DNA of 64,000 nucleotides from Acidobacteriaceae bacterium (GTDB taxonomy: Bacteria > Acidobacteriota > Terriglobia > Terriglobales > Acidobacteriaceae): contig JAOAPN010000014.1 in NCBI GenBank assembly GCA_025462885.1, positions 558,001 to 622,000 on the forward strand, read 5' to 3'. How positions within the stretch are numbered: the first letter of the stretch is position 1; the number at the start of each line of letters is the position of its first letter. The notes beneath the pieces were generated by a model that saw nothing but the letters and a program-made list of their open reading frames with translations, did no database searches and had not been told where the DNA came from. Shown here one piece after another: positions 17,956 through 27,306 of the stretch. The position numbers were made by a program, and so were the translations under genes.

Positions 17956-20268
17956 ATGGTGGCATTGAGCCTTTTGGCTATGGCGGTTCAGCAGCAATAT
18001 GGGCCGGTAAGTTCTTCTGGGGTAGTAGTGGATGACGGACGAATCTATCTGTGGATTGCACTGGGGGTGGGTGTACTGGCACTGGTCGCGGCTGGATTGC
18101 TGGCGCGGTCGGTGATTGCTTCGGACACGGGGACTCTGGAGATGCAGGCGATCTCGAATGCCATCCGTGAGGGGGCGGAAGCATTTCTGAGCCGCCAGTA
18201 CAAGACGATCGGCGCCCTGGCCCTTGTGCTGGCGGTGGTGGTCTTTGTGGGATACCAGATGTCGTCGCGGACTGCACCCTATGCTGCCAAGACGGTTGTC
18301 AGTTTTCTGGTGGGCGCGATCTGCTCGGGCCTGGCTGGATATACGGGGATGTACTGCTCGATCCGCGCGAACATTCGCACGGCGGCGGCGGCTCGGAATA
18401 GCCTGAACGGCGCGCTGCAGATGGCACTGCGCGGGGGAGCGGTGACCGGCCTGGTGGTAGTGGCGCTCTCGCTGCTGGGAGTGGGAGTCTTGTTCCTGTT
18501 CTTCGGCGGACTGGAGCATCCGGAACAGGTTCCGTACCAGTTGGTTGGGTTTGGATTTGGTGCTTCGCTGGTGGCTCTGTTTGCACAACTTGGCGGCGGG
18601 ATTTATACGAAGGCTGCGGACGTAGGGGCCGACCTGGTAGGTAAGGTCGAGGCCGGAATTCCTGAAGACGATCCGCGCAATCCGGCCGTGATCGCAGACC
18701 TGGTGGGCGACAACGTCGGCGACTGCGCGGGACGTGGCGCGGACATCTTCGAATCGACAGCAGCGGAAAACGTCGGCGCGATGATCCTGGGAGCGGCATT
18801 GTTTCCTGTCTTCGGAGTAAAAGGGATTTTGTTTCCGTTGTTTGTGCTGGCGATCAACCTGGTCGCAAGCACGGTCGGCGTTTTTGTCGTGAAGGCGACT
18901 GAGAGTGAAGATCCCATGGACGCGCTGAACCGGGGTTTCTACGTGACTTCCGCGTTAGCCCTGGCAGGTTTCGCAGGAGCTGTGTATCTGATGTTGAACG
19001 GGCCTCAGGTGCAGCCGTTGTGGCTGCTGGGGTGCGGTGTCATCGGGCTGATCACGGCCTTCCTGTTCGTCTGGATCACGCAGTACTACACGGAGGCGAA
19101 GTATCGGCCGGTGCAATCGATCGCTGAGGCCAGTCTCACGGGGCCAGCAACGAACATCATCAGTGGCCTTGCCGTGGGGATGGAGACACCGGCACTCCCG
19201 GTCATCGCGATCTCGGCGGCGCTGTTGTTGAGCTACTACTTTGGTGTGCAGGGGTTGGCTGGTGTAGCGGGTATCAGTGACTACGCAAAGGGTATCTACG
19301 GCACGGCAATCGCTACGATGGGAATGCTCTCCTGCGCGGCTTATATTCTCGCAATGGATACGTTCGGTCCAATTACCGATAATGCGGGCGGCATCATCGA
19401 GATGTCGGACCAGCCGGACGGAATTCGCGAGCGAACCGACAAGCTGGACTCGGCCGGCAACACCACCAAGGCGCTGACCAAGGGCTATGCAGTGGGATCG
19501 GCTTCACTGGCCGCGTTCCTGTTGTTCTCTGCCTACCTGGAGGAGATTAAAACAATTGTTACTGCGAAGGTTGCAAACTCGGGAGGATACATGCCGCCGG
19601 GGTGGAGCTTCACGAACATCAACCTCGCCCAGGTTCCGGTGTTTGTGGGGGCACTGCTCGGAGCGATGCTGACGTACCTCTTCAGCTCGCTTGCAATCAA
19701 GGCCGTCGGCCGGACGGCACAGATGGTAGTGCAGGACGTGCGGTCGCAGTTCAAAGAGAATCCGGGCATCATGGCGGGTACATCGAAGCCGGACTACGCG
19801 CGTTGCGTGAGCATCGTGACCGGCGCGGCTTTGAAGGAGATGGTTCTACCGGGGTTGCTGGCAGTGGGGTTGCCGGTGGCGGTTGGGCTGATCTTCCGCA
19901 ACTTCAGTGCCAGTTACCAGGCGGTTTCGACGATGTATGCTCCGGGTACGATTCTTCCGGTGCCTGCTATTGGCGGCGTGCCCGTGAATCTTGCAGGAGC
20001 GGAGGCGGTTGCCGGGCTCCTGATGGTTGGGACGATCTCCGGCGTGCTGCTCGCCATGCTGATGAACAACGGCGGCGGCGCATGGGATAACGCGAAGAAG
20101 TTTATCGAGACGGGACAGTATGGGGGAAAGAAAAGCGATGCGCACAAGGCGGCGGTTGTGGGAGATACGGTCGGCGATCCGTTCAAGGACACGGCTGGGC
20201 CGAGCCTGCATGTGCTGATCAAGCTGCTGGCTACGATCACGCTGGTCCTTGCACCCTTGTTTGTGTGA
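17956..20268 (+). CDS. hppA: Membrane-bound proton-translocating pyrophosphatase, K+-independent type
   Basis: This inner-membrane ion pump couples pyrophosphate hydrolysis to proton export. The 770 residues contain about 16 hydrophobic segments. Active-site motifs are DVGADLVGKVE, then DNVGDCAGRGADIFES, and near the C-terminus GDTVGDPFKDTAGPSLH. K505 in GNTTKA is the residue that distinguishes K+-independent enzymes (K+-dependent ones have Ala), so proton pumping without potassium is predicted. ATG 17956 is chosen because AAGGAG lies eight bases upstream. The frame is open back to 17428 but that part overlaps the protease remnant and is not membrane-like. No operon partners are seen. Confidence 0.94.
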   Translation: MVALSLLAMAVQQQYGPVSSSGVVVDDGRIYLWIALGVGVLALVAAGLLARSVIASDTGTLEMQAISNAIREGAEAFLSRQYKTIGALALVLAVVVFVGYQMSSRTAPYAAKTVVSFLVGAICSGLAGYTGMYCSIRANIRTAAAARNSLNGALQMALRGGAVTGLVVVALSLLGVGVLFLFFGGLEHPEQVPYQLVGFGFGASLVALFAQLGGGIYTKAADVGADLVGKVEAGIPEDDPRNPAVIADLVGDNVGDCAGRGADIFESTAAENVGAMILGAALFPVFGVKGILFPLFVLAINLVASTVGVFVVKATESEDPMDALNRGFYVTSALALAGFAGAVYLMLNGPQVQPLWLLGCGVIGLITAFLFVWITQYYTEAKYRPVQSIAEASLTGPATNIISGLAVGMETPALPVIAISAALLLSYYFGVQGLAGVAGISDYAKGIYGTAIATMGMLSCAAYILAMDTFGPITDNAGGIIEMSDQPDGIRERTDKLDSAGNTTKALTKGYAVGSASLAAFLLFSAYLEEIKTIVTAKVANSGGYMPPGWSFTNINLAQVPVFVGALLGAMLTYLFSSLAIKAVGRTAQMVVQDVRSQFKENPGIMAGTSKPDYARCVSIVTGAALKEMVLPGLLAVGLPVAVGLIFRNFSASYQAVSTMYAPGTILPVPAIGGVPVNLAGAEAVAGLLMVGTISGVLLAMLMNNGGGAWDNAKKFIETGQYGGKKSDAHKAAVVGDTVGDPFKDTAGPSLHVLIKLLATITLVLAPLFV

Positions 20269-20438
20269 TGCGCCGATGCCTGCCGTGGTGTTGATTGCGG
20301 CGTTGATTACGGCAGGGAATCCGGTGGGCCGTCTCTCTCTTCGAGGCGGTCCTTTGCTTTGAGTTGGAGACGGTGGAAAGCGGCGGTGGAATGAAGCGGC
20401 TTCGAAACAGTACAATCGGGTCTGGCGGAGGTGTCCGA

Positions 20439-22640
20439 ATGGCGGCGCATGTTGTATCCAAGGCAGACAAGAAAACGACGGTGCAGCCGACTACGCCAGC
20501 GAAGCAATCATCCGCGTTGTCTCCAGAGCAACTGATCGAGTTCTACCGACTGATGTACCTCTCGCGCAGAACGGATGATCGCGAGATCGTGCTGAAGCGG
20601 CAGCAGAAAATTTTCTTCCAGATATCCTGCGCCGGCCATGAGGCGTTACTGGTCGCGGCCGGGATGGCGCTGAAGCCGGGGTACGACTGGTTCTTTCCGT
20701 ACTATCGCGATCGCGCGATCTGCCTGGCGCTGGGCAACACGGTCGAAGAGCAGATGCTGCAGGCGGTTGGAGCGGCAGACGATCCGGCGAGTGGCGGACG
20801 GCAGATGCCTTCGCACTGGTCGAGCCGCAAGCTAAATATCGTGACTCCAAGTTCGTCGACCGCGACGCAGTGCCTGCATGCCATCGGATGCGCTGAGGCT
20901 GGGCGGTATTTCTCGCAGCATCCTGAAGCCGCGGCGAAACACGACGGCGACTATCGCGAGTTCAAGGATGTGAAGTTTCATGGCGATGAGGTGACCTACG
21001 TCTCGATCGGCGAAGGTTCGACGAGCCAGGGCGAATTCTGGGAGTCGCTGAACACGGCGAGCAATGGAAAGCTGCCGGTGCTGTACGTGGTTGAAGATAA
21101 CGGCTATGCGATTTCGACTCCGGTTGAGGCAAATACTCCCGGCGGAAATATTTCGAAGCTGATTGCGAACTTCCCCAACTTCCACTTCGCGGAGATCGAT
21201 GGCACGGATCCCATCGCCAGCTACGCTGCGATGGTCGAGGCCGTGGCGTATTGCCGGGCAGGGAAGGGACCGGCGCTCGTCCATGGGCATGTGGTGCGGC
21301 CGTATTCACACTCGTTGAGCGACGACGAGCGCTCCTATCGGACGGCCAGTGAGATCGATGAAGATGCCAAACGTGACCCCATCTCACGCATGCAGATGTG
21401 GCTGCTGCGCGAAGGGATTTTGAACGCCGAGGGCATCAACAAGCTCGAGCGTGCCGTCGATGAAGAGGTGCAGCGCGCCGCGGATCGGGCAGTGCAGGCG
21501 GTGCTTCCTGCTGCGACAGCCGAAGCGATTCAGCGGCATGTTTATTCGGAAGATTTGAAGCCAAATGATGTCCGCTTTACCTCAGAAGCCCAGCCGACGG
21601 CAGATCCGACGGAACGCACTATGGCCGACCTGATCAACACTTGCCTGAAGGACGAGATGCGCCGGGACGAGCGGATCGTGGTCTTCGGCGAGGATGTGGC
21701 GGACGCGACCCGCGATGAGGGATTGAAGGACGGAAGGTTCAAGGGCAAGGGCGGAGTCTTCAAGCTTACTGCTGGGTTGCAGGCGGAGTTTGGCAGCGAC
21801 CGGGTATGGAACTCGCCGCTGGCAGAAGCGAATATTGTGGGCCGCGCGATCGGCATGTCGGTGCGTGGGCTCAAGCCAGTCGTAGAGATCCAGTTCTTCG
21901 ACTACATCTGGCCGGCGATGCACCAGATTCGCAATGAACTGTCGCTGATCCGGTGGCGTTCGAATGCAGGCTTCAGCTCCCCGCTGGTGATGCGCGTTCC
22001 GATCGGCGGCTATCTCACGGGTGGTTCGATCTACCACTCGCAGAGCGGCGAGAGCATCTTCACGCACACGCCCGGCGTACGGGTGGTCATGCCTTCCAAC
22101 GCGCTGGACGCGCTGGGACTGCTGCGGACTGCGATTCGATGCGACGATCCGGTGCTCTTCCTGGAGCACAAGCGTTTGTATCGGGAGACCTTCGGCCGCG
22201 CTGCGTATCCGGGACCGGACTATACGATTCCGTTTGGCAAGGCAAAGATCGTTCGACCGGGCAAGGACCTCACTGTAATTACGTACGGGGCAGTCGTGCC
22301 GCGCGCTTTGCAGGCGGCTCAGAAGCTGCATCGGGATGCGGGAGTGGACGTCGAAGTAATCGATCTACGCAGCCTAAGTCCTTACGACTGGGTAGCCATT
22401 GCGGAGAGCGTCCGCAAGACCAGCCGCGTGATCATCGCCCACGAGGACATGCTGAGCTGGGGGTACGGGGCGGAGATCGCTGCGCGGATCGGCGATGAAC
22501 TCTTCCACGACCTCGATGCGCCGGTTCGGCGGGTCGCGGCGATGGATACGTTTGTGGCCTATCAGCCTCTGCTGGAAGACGTGATTCTGCCGCAGCCTGA
22601 GGATTTGTATAAGGCGATGGCAGATTTGGCAGCCTTTTAG
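20439..22640 (+). CDS. Fused E1 alpha/beta subunit of a 2-oxo acid dehydrogenase (branched-chain type)
   Basis: This thiamine diphosphate enzyme decarboxylates 2-oxo acids and passes the acyl group to E2. The 733 residues are a fusion. E1 alpha occupies about 1-385, with the thiamine-diphosphate motif in GEGSTSQGEFWESLN and ending at the cofactor Asn of VEDNGYAIS. E1 beta occupies about 392-733 (MADLINTCLKDEMRRDERI, then QFFDYIWPAM and IAHEDMLSWGYGAEI). ATG 20439 is selected because GGAGGT is six bases upstream; earlier in-frame ATGs lack one. Branched-chain oxo acids are more likely than pyruvate given the fusion type, but E2 and E3 genes are not in the window. Confidence 0.87.
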   Translation: MAAHVVSKADKKTTVQPTTPAKQSSALSPEQLIEFYRLMYLSRRTDDREIVLKRQQKIFFQISCAGHEALLVAAGMALKPGYDWFFPYYRDRAICLALGNTVEEQMLQAVGAADDPASGGRQMPSHWSSRKLNIVTPSSSTATQCLHAIGCAEAGRYFSQHPEAAAKHDGDYREFKDVKFHGDEVTYVSIGEGSTSQGEFWESLNTASNGKLPVLYVVEDNGYAISTPVEANTPGGNISKLIANFPNFHFAEIDGTDPIASYAAMVEAVAYCRAGKGPALVHGHVVRPYSHSLSDDERSYRTASEIDEDAKRDPISRMQMWLLREGILNAEGINKLERAVDEEVQRAADRAVQAVLPAATAEAIQRHVYSEDLKPNDVRFTSEAQPTADPTERTMADLINTCLKDEMRRDERIVVFGEDVADATRDEGLKDGRFKGKGGVFKLTAGLQAEFGSDRVWNSPLAEANIVGRAIGMSVRGLKPVVEIQFFDYIWPAMHQIRNELSLIRWRSNAGFSSPLVMRVPIGGYLTGGSIYHSQSGESIFTHTPGVRVVMPSNALDALGLLRTAIRCDDPVLFLEHKRLYRETFGRAAYPGPDYTIPFGKAKIVRPGKDLTVITYGAVVPRALQAAQKLHRDAGVDVEVIDLRSLSPYDWVAIAESVRKTSRVIIAHEDMLSWGYGAEIAARIGDELFHDLDAPVRRVAAMDTFVAYQPLLEDVILPQPEDLYKAMADLAAF

Positions 22641-22766
22641 ATCTCTGACGCTTAGGGATCTGCGATCTGATTTCGCAACTGACGGCGTGCGGTGGGGTTT
22701 CTTCTGTTGTGTGAGGACTGAGCAGTTCGGCTTGGACCTGCGATAGGCAACAGACGGAGGAGATCG

Positions 22767-25127
22767 ATGAAGAAGGCAGCCGTTTCGAGTCAGGTCTGGC
22801 AAAGTTCTTTTCAAATCCTTATGGCGGGGATGCTGTGCGTTCTGCTGGTGGAGCAGCCGCTGATCGCCGAAGGAATGCCGACGCGACGGACCTCCAAAAC
22901 GGTGTCTGCGTCTCAGTTGCAGGGAGAGCAGCGGGTCTTGCATGCCCTGAATCGGCTTACCTTCGGACCGCGTCCCGGGGATGTTGAAGCTATCCAGGCG
23001 GTTGGTCTACAGCGGTGGTTTGAACAGCAGCTGAATCCGTCTTCGATCCCCGATACGGCGCTGGATCAGCGATTGGAGATGTTTCCAGCGATGAAGCTGC
23101 AGCAGGCGGAGCTGATGGACCGCTATCCAAACCCCCAGCTTTTGCGGCAGATGATCCGGACGAACGAGCCGCTGCCGAGCGATCCAATAAAACATGCGAT
23201 CTATGCGGATCAAATAGCTTTCTACAAGATGGCGCAGGCGAAGAGGGCTGCCACGGAGGCGACGGCAGACGCGGCAATGACCGGGAATACGACCAGCGGT
23301 GAGATGGCCGGATCCGGTGCGACTGCTACCAATGTCAAAGCAAAGCGGGGAGTCGATCTGCCTGGGGACGGGGCAGCGATGGCGAAAAAGCAGGACGAGG
23401 AATCCATGACGATGGAGGGGGGAAAGTCCGCGCTTCCCGGAGATGGTGTGGACCCTGAGATCGCTTCGATGGCGACGCATGAGGATCAGTTCTACTCAGG
23501 GCTGGAAGCGGTCAAGATCATCAACCTGCCGCCGGATCAGCGGGTCTCCCGGATCTTGGCGATGCAGCCTCGGGAGTTGATCGATTTTCGGAAGAGTCTG
23601 AGCCAGGCTGAGTTGGCTGCCATGGTGAATGACATGTCTCCGATCCAGCGGGAGACGATCGGGGCTCTGCAAAGCTCGCCGCGCCTGATCGGAGCAGAGT
23701 TGTTGCAGTCGCGGCTGCTGCGGGATATCTACAGCGACCGGCAGTTGGAGGCGGTGATGACCGACTTCTGGCTGAACCACTTCAATGTGTATGTGAAGAA
23801 AAACCAGAACGAGCCCTACCTGCTGCCCTCGTACGAGCGGGACGTAGTGCGGCCCCATGCTTTGGGAAAGTTTGAGGACCTGCTGGTCGCGACCGCGAAG
23901 AGTCCTGCGATGCTGATGTATCTCGATAACTGGCAGAGCATAGGGCCGGACTTGGTGGCTGCGAAGGGCGGGAAGCGGTTTGCAGATTTTGCGAAGAATG
24001 CCCAGGTCAAGCAGGCTTTGAAAGACCGTGGGTTGAACGAAAACTATGCCCGCGAGCTGATGGAACTGCACACGTTGGGCGTGCAATGCGAGGTCAGTGC
24101 GGATCGCCCGGTCAGCGATCTGCCGAAGGCCTGTGGGCAGGGGTACACCCAGAAAGACGTGACACAAGTCGCGGAAGTGCTGACTGGCTGGACGATCGAC
24201 CGGCCCTATCGGGGCGGGGAGTACAACTTCGAGCAGCGATGGCATGAGCCTGGCTCAAAGACGGTGCTTGGCACTGCCATCAGGGAAGACGGCGAGCGCG
24301 AGGGGTTGCAGGTATTGCACCTGCTGGCGACCAGTCCGGCTACAGCGCAGTTTATTTCGAACAAGCTGGCGGTGCGCTTTGTGAGCGACACGCCTCCCCA
24401 GAGCCTGGTGGGCCGGATGGCACAGTCATTCATCGCCAGCGACGGAGACATCAAGACGGTGCTGCGGACGATGTTCAACGCGCCGGAGTTCTGGGCCCCG
24501 GAGGTGTATCGGGCCAAGGTCAAGACGCCGCTGGAGTTTGTGGTTTCGGTCGCTCGTGCCAGCAATGCGGATGTTGTGAATGCGGTTCCGCTGGTGCAGG
24601 CACTGAATCGGCTGGGGATGCCGCTCTACGGAATGCAGACTCCGAACGGCTATAGCTGGATGGCTGAGCCGTGGGTGAGTACGAGTGCCCTGGTCAGCCG
24701 GATGAACTTTGCACTGGTATTGAGCGGGAATCGACTGGCGGGAACTCGAACGGACTGGACGCAGGCCCTCGCCGGAACCCAGACGAATGGAATCGGGTTG
24801 ATGAAGGCAGCTTCTCTCAGCAGCACGAACGGGCCGGACGAGATGGCGATGCTGAAGGAAAAGAAGTTGGAACGGCTACTGATGGGCCAACCGGTGAGCG
24901 CCCGGACACGCGAGACCGTACTACAGCAGTTTCAGGACACGGCCGCCCAGCAGCAGGCGGAGAAAGATTTCCCCATCAAGGCGACCGATCCAGAGATGCT
25001 GGCCGGGGCTCTGCCAGGCGGATCGATGGCGTACCAGGAGGATCGTCCCCGTGTGGCACCGTTCGATCAGCAAGCTGCCATCATGGCGGGCCTGTTGCTT
25101 GGCTCGCCCGAGTTTCAGCGCCGCTAA
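22767..25127 (+). CDS. Exported DUF1800 protein
   Basis: The 786-residue protein begins with a hydrophobic signal segment (FQILMAGMLCVLLVEQPLIA). DUF1800 landmarks follow: HALNRLTFGPRPGDVEAIQA near the start of the mature part, TDFWLNHFNVYVKKN, NENYARELMELHTLGV and YTQKDVTQVAEVLTGWTID. A long Ala/Thr/Met-rich linker at about residues 150-235 interrupts the domain. A strong GGAGGAGAT precedes ATG. DUF1800 genes usually pair with DUF1501 genes, as here, 145 bases apart. The pair is believed to act outside the cytoplasm, but the biochemical role is unknown. Confidence 0.87.
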   Translation: MKKAAVSSQVWQSSFQILMAGMLCVLLVEQPLIAEGMPTRRTSKTVSASQLQGEQRVLHALNRLTFGPRPGDVEAIQAVGLQRWFEQQLNPSSIPDTALDQRLEMFPAMKLQQAELMDRYPNPQLLRQMIRTNEPLPSDPIKHAIYADQIAFYKMAQAKRAATEATADAAMTGNTTSGEMAGSGATATNVKAKRGVDLPGDGAAMAKKQDEESMTMEGGKSALPGDGVDPEIASMATHEDQFYSGLEAVKIINLPPDQRVSRILAMQPRELIDFRKSLSQAELAAMVNDMSPIQRETIGALQSSPRLIGAELLQSRLLRDIYSDRQLEAVMTDFWLNHFNVYVKKNQNEPYLLPSYERDVVRPHALGKFEDLLVATAKSPAMLMYLDNWQSIGPDLVAAKGGKRFADFAKNAQVKQALKDRGLNENYARELMELHTLGVQCEVSADRPVSDLPKACGQGYTQKDVTQVAEVLTGWTIDRPYRGGEYNFEQRWHEPGSKTVLGTAIREDGEREGLQVLHLLATSPATAQFISNKLAVRFVSDTPPQSLVGRMAQSFIASDGDIKTVLRTMFNAPEFWAPEVYRAKVKTPLEFVVSVARASNADVVNAVPLVQALNRLGMPLYGMQTPNGYSWMAEPWVSTSALVSRMNFALVLSGNRLAGTRTDWTQALAGTQTNGIGLMKAASLSSTNGPDEMAMLKEKKLERLLMGQPVSARTRETVLQQFQDTAAQQQAEKDFPIKATDPEMLAGALPGGSMAYQEDRPRVAPFDQQAAIMAGLLLGSPEFQRR

Positions 25128-25272
25128 GTGATTGTAGCGTTAGAGATAGCGAAGATGGATGAAGTCGGGTGCGAAACTAACCGGACGATAGGGGTTAACT
25201 AAGACAGACACGTAGCTCCAGACAGGCTCCAGTGCGTATGCTGGAGTCCATTGCGGAGCGGGGAGTTTTGAG

Positions 25273-26595
25273 ATGACCTTGAAGACAGAGCAGATGATGG
25301 ATCGCAGCAACTGGGGATGCGATATGCAGGGCCGGGATCTCGCCAGACGGGGCACCACGCGCCGCGGTTTCATGAAGGGCGGTGCTTTGGCGCTGGTTGG
25401 AACCTCGGTGATTCCGGCATTTTTGACGCGCAGCGTAATGGCCGAGATGACGACGGCGGCAGCGAATAAGAAGAAATTAGTCGTGTTGTTTCAGCGCGGG
25501 GCTGCCGATGGACTGAATATCGTGGTGCCGTACCAGGAGAAGAACTACTACGCGATGCGGCCGTCCATCGCAATCCAGAAGAAGGATGTGCTGGATCTGG
25601 ATGGATTCTTCGGACTGCATCCTGCGATGGCTTCGTTCAAGCCGCTGTATGAGCAGGGACATTTGGCGATCATCCATGCCGCGGGTTCTCCGGATACGAC
25701 GCGGTCGCACTTCGACGCGCAGGATTACATGGAGAGCGGTACTCCGGGGCTGAAGGTCACGCAGGACGGCTGGCTCAACCGTGCTCTGCAAGCCGAGCCG
25801 CTTGGGGCAGCGAAGCCCTCTGCCTTTCGGGCTGTAGCGTTGGGGACCCAGGTTCCGCGGACTCTGCAGGGTAAGCTTCCGGCGATCGCGGTCAATAATC
25901 TGGCGGATTTCTCCGTCGGAGGCAAAGGCCCGCAGACTTCGCCGATCAGCAATGCATTCCAGGCGATGTACGACTCAAGCACGGATGCGGTACTGCATGG
26001 CACTGGGCAGGAGACCTTCGAAGCGGTAAAGATGCTGAAGGCGGCTGACCCGGCGCACTATCAACCGGCGGCGGGTGTGGTCTATCCAAACACACCGTTC
26101 GGAAACAGCTTGAAGCAGATCGCGCAGTTGCTGAAGGCGAATCTCGGAGTGGAGGCAGCTTTCTCGGATATCGGGGGGTGGGACACCCATCAGAACCAGG
26201 GCAATGTGAATGGTCAACTGGCAAACCGGCTGAAAGAGTTCTCTGAGACGATCGCGGCGTTCTGGAAAGATATGGGCGCTGACGCCGATAATTTAACTCT
26301 GGTGACGATGTCGGAGTTCGGGCGGACGGCGCGGCAGAACGGAACGGGCGGGACGGACCACGGTCACGCAAATGTGATGTTCGTACTGGGCGGCTCGGTC
26401 AAAGGCGGCAAGGTCTACGGAAAATGGCCGGGACTGGCAAACGAGCAACTCAACGAGGGCCGGGACTTAACGGTTACAACCGATTTTCGGAGGGTGCTGG
26501 GAGAGGCGGCATACAAAACGCTGGGTTCCAAAAATCTGGATGTTGTCTTTCCCGGTGCTCAGGTAAAACCGGATACTTTTCTGAATTTTATTTAG
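25273..26595 (+). CDS. Tat-exported DUF1501 protein
   Basis: The 440-residue protein carries a twin-arginine signal, TTRRGFMKGGALALVG, followed by a hydrophobic stretch and a likely cleavage near SVMA. The mature part resembles the sulfatase/alkaline-phosphatase-like DUF1501 fold: VVLFQRGAADGLNIVVPY near the N-terminus, a SHFDAQDYMESG segment, GGWDTHQNQG and LVTMSEFGRTARQNG, then GTDHGHANVMFVLGG. The conserved Asp and His residues could bind metal. Tat export implies cofactor loading in the cytoplasm. It is downstream of, and probably functionally linked to, the DUF1800 gene. Confidence 0.87.
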   Translation: MTLKTEQMMDRSNWGCDMQGRDLARRGTTRRGFMKGGALALVGTSVIPAFLTRSVMAEMTTAAANKKKLVVLFQRGAADGLNIVVPYQEKNYYAMRPSIAIQKKDVLDLDGFFGLHPAMASFKPLYEQGHLAIIHAAGSPDTTRSHFDAQDYMESGTPGLKVTQDGWLNRALQAEPLGAAKPSAFRAVALGTQVPRTLQGKLPAIAVNNLADFSVGGKGPQTSPISNAFQAMYDSSTDAVLHGTGQETFEAVKMLKAADPAHYQPAAGVVYPNTPFGNSLKQIAQLLKANLGVEAAFSDIGGWDTHQNQGNVNGQLANRLKEFSETIAAFWKDMGADADNLTLVTMSEFGRTARQNGTGGTDHGHANVMFVLGGSVKGGKVYGKWPGLANEQLNEGRDLTVTTDFRRVLGEAAYKTLGSKNLDVVFPGAQVKPDTFLNFI

Positions 26596-26807
26596 AATCT
26601 GCAACTTCCGGGGGAGAGTGCTCCCTTATGGAGGACAATAAAATCCCGGTTATCGTAGAAAGATACTGTTTCACGAATAAGTGGAAAACTCCGGACAACT
26701 TATTCATAAGGACCGCGTCTTAACGAGTGTAGTAAATAAACGCCGGGCTTTCAGTTCCCTCGGTTCCGGCTTCCCAAATCTGCATTACCCCTCCCCTCCT
26801 ATTACGT

Positions 26808-26833
26808 AAGGCCCCCAGAGTATCGGGGGCCTT
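26808..26833. terminator. Strong hairpin, probable terminator
   Basis: The perfect nine-base arms AAGGCCCCC and GGGGGCCTT enclose an eight-base loop. The flanks are only weakly T-rich (CACTTCAT on the plus side). It lies between the DUF1501 gene and the convergent DoxX gene, where termination is expected. The other part of this 282-base gap holds no supported gene. Confidence 0.6.
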
Positions 26834-26877
26834 CACTTCATGTGCTGACTCTTTCTTGCAAAAGGTCAGGAACCGTC

Positions 26878-27276
26878 TCAGGAAAATCCTAGTTTTCGGT
26901 CGAGTGACAGGCTTCCTGCTCCATAAAAGAGCAGCATGATCGCAAGCGCGGCGAGAGCAAGGATGTAGTTGTAGATTCCAAAGCCTTGATGGATGCCCAC
27001 CAGGAAGAATGCTACGAGCATATTGATGGCAACCATGCCGGCGGCAAAGCGGGTGAGCAGGCCGAGGACGAGGAGGATTCCTCCGACGAATTCGGTATAG
27101 GCCGAGACATAGCCGAGACAGTAGGGAAGTCCGAGTCCGGCAATGGTGTGGCCGAAGTGATTGAGGGCGCCGTGGGGAACGACCCGGTCATACCCATGGA
27201 CAGTCATGGAGAGGCCGAGGGCAAGGCGCATGAGAAGCGCACCGAAAGGCTGTAAGCTGTTGAGCCACTTGGTCAT
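26878..27276 (-). CDS. DoxX-family membrane protein
   Basis: This is a four-helix inner-membrane protein of 132 residues, typical of DoxX. Helices are near 12-28 (ALLMRLALGLSMTVHGYDRV), 57-78 (SAYTEFVGGILLVLGLLTRF), 82-100 and 105-122. The family's HG....P signature is present as VHGYDRVVP, and the FVGGILLVLGLLTR motif is highly typical. Members have been linked to thiol and sulfur redox stress, but no activity can be assigned here. AAGGA lies nine bases before the start. It is 30 bases downstream of the hydrolase-like gene in the same direction, suggesting an operon. Confidence 0.86.
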   Translation of the reverse strand: MTKWLNSLQPFGALLMRLALGLSMTVHGYDRVVPHGALNHFGHTIAGLGLPYCLGYVSAYTEFVGGILLVLGLLTRFAAGMVAINMLVAFFLVGIHQGFGIYNYILALAALAIMLLFYGAGSLSLDRKLGFS

Positions 27277-27306
27277 TGGATCGATTCCTTGGTGAACAGG
27301 TTGGGC

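Noticed and set aside
26628..26723. 31-codon open frame after the DUF1501 gene
   Set aside because: It lacks a ribosome site at a proper distance, a signal peptide or any pattern, and lies in a spacer.
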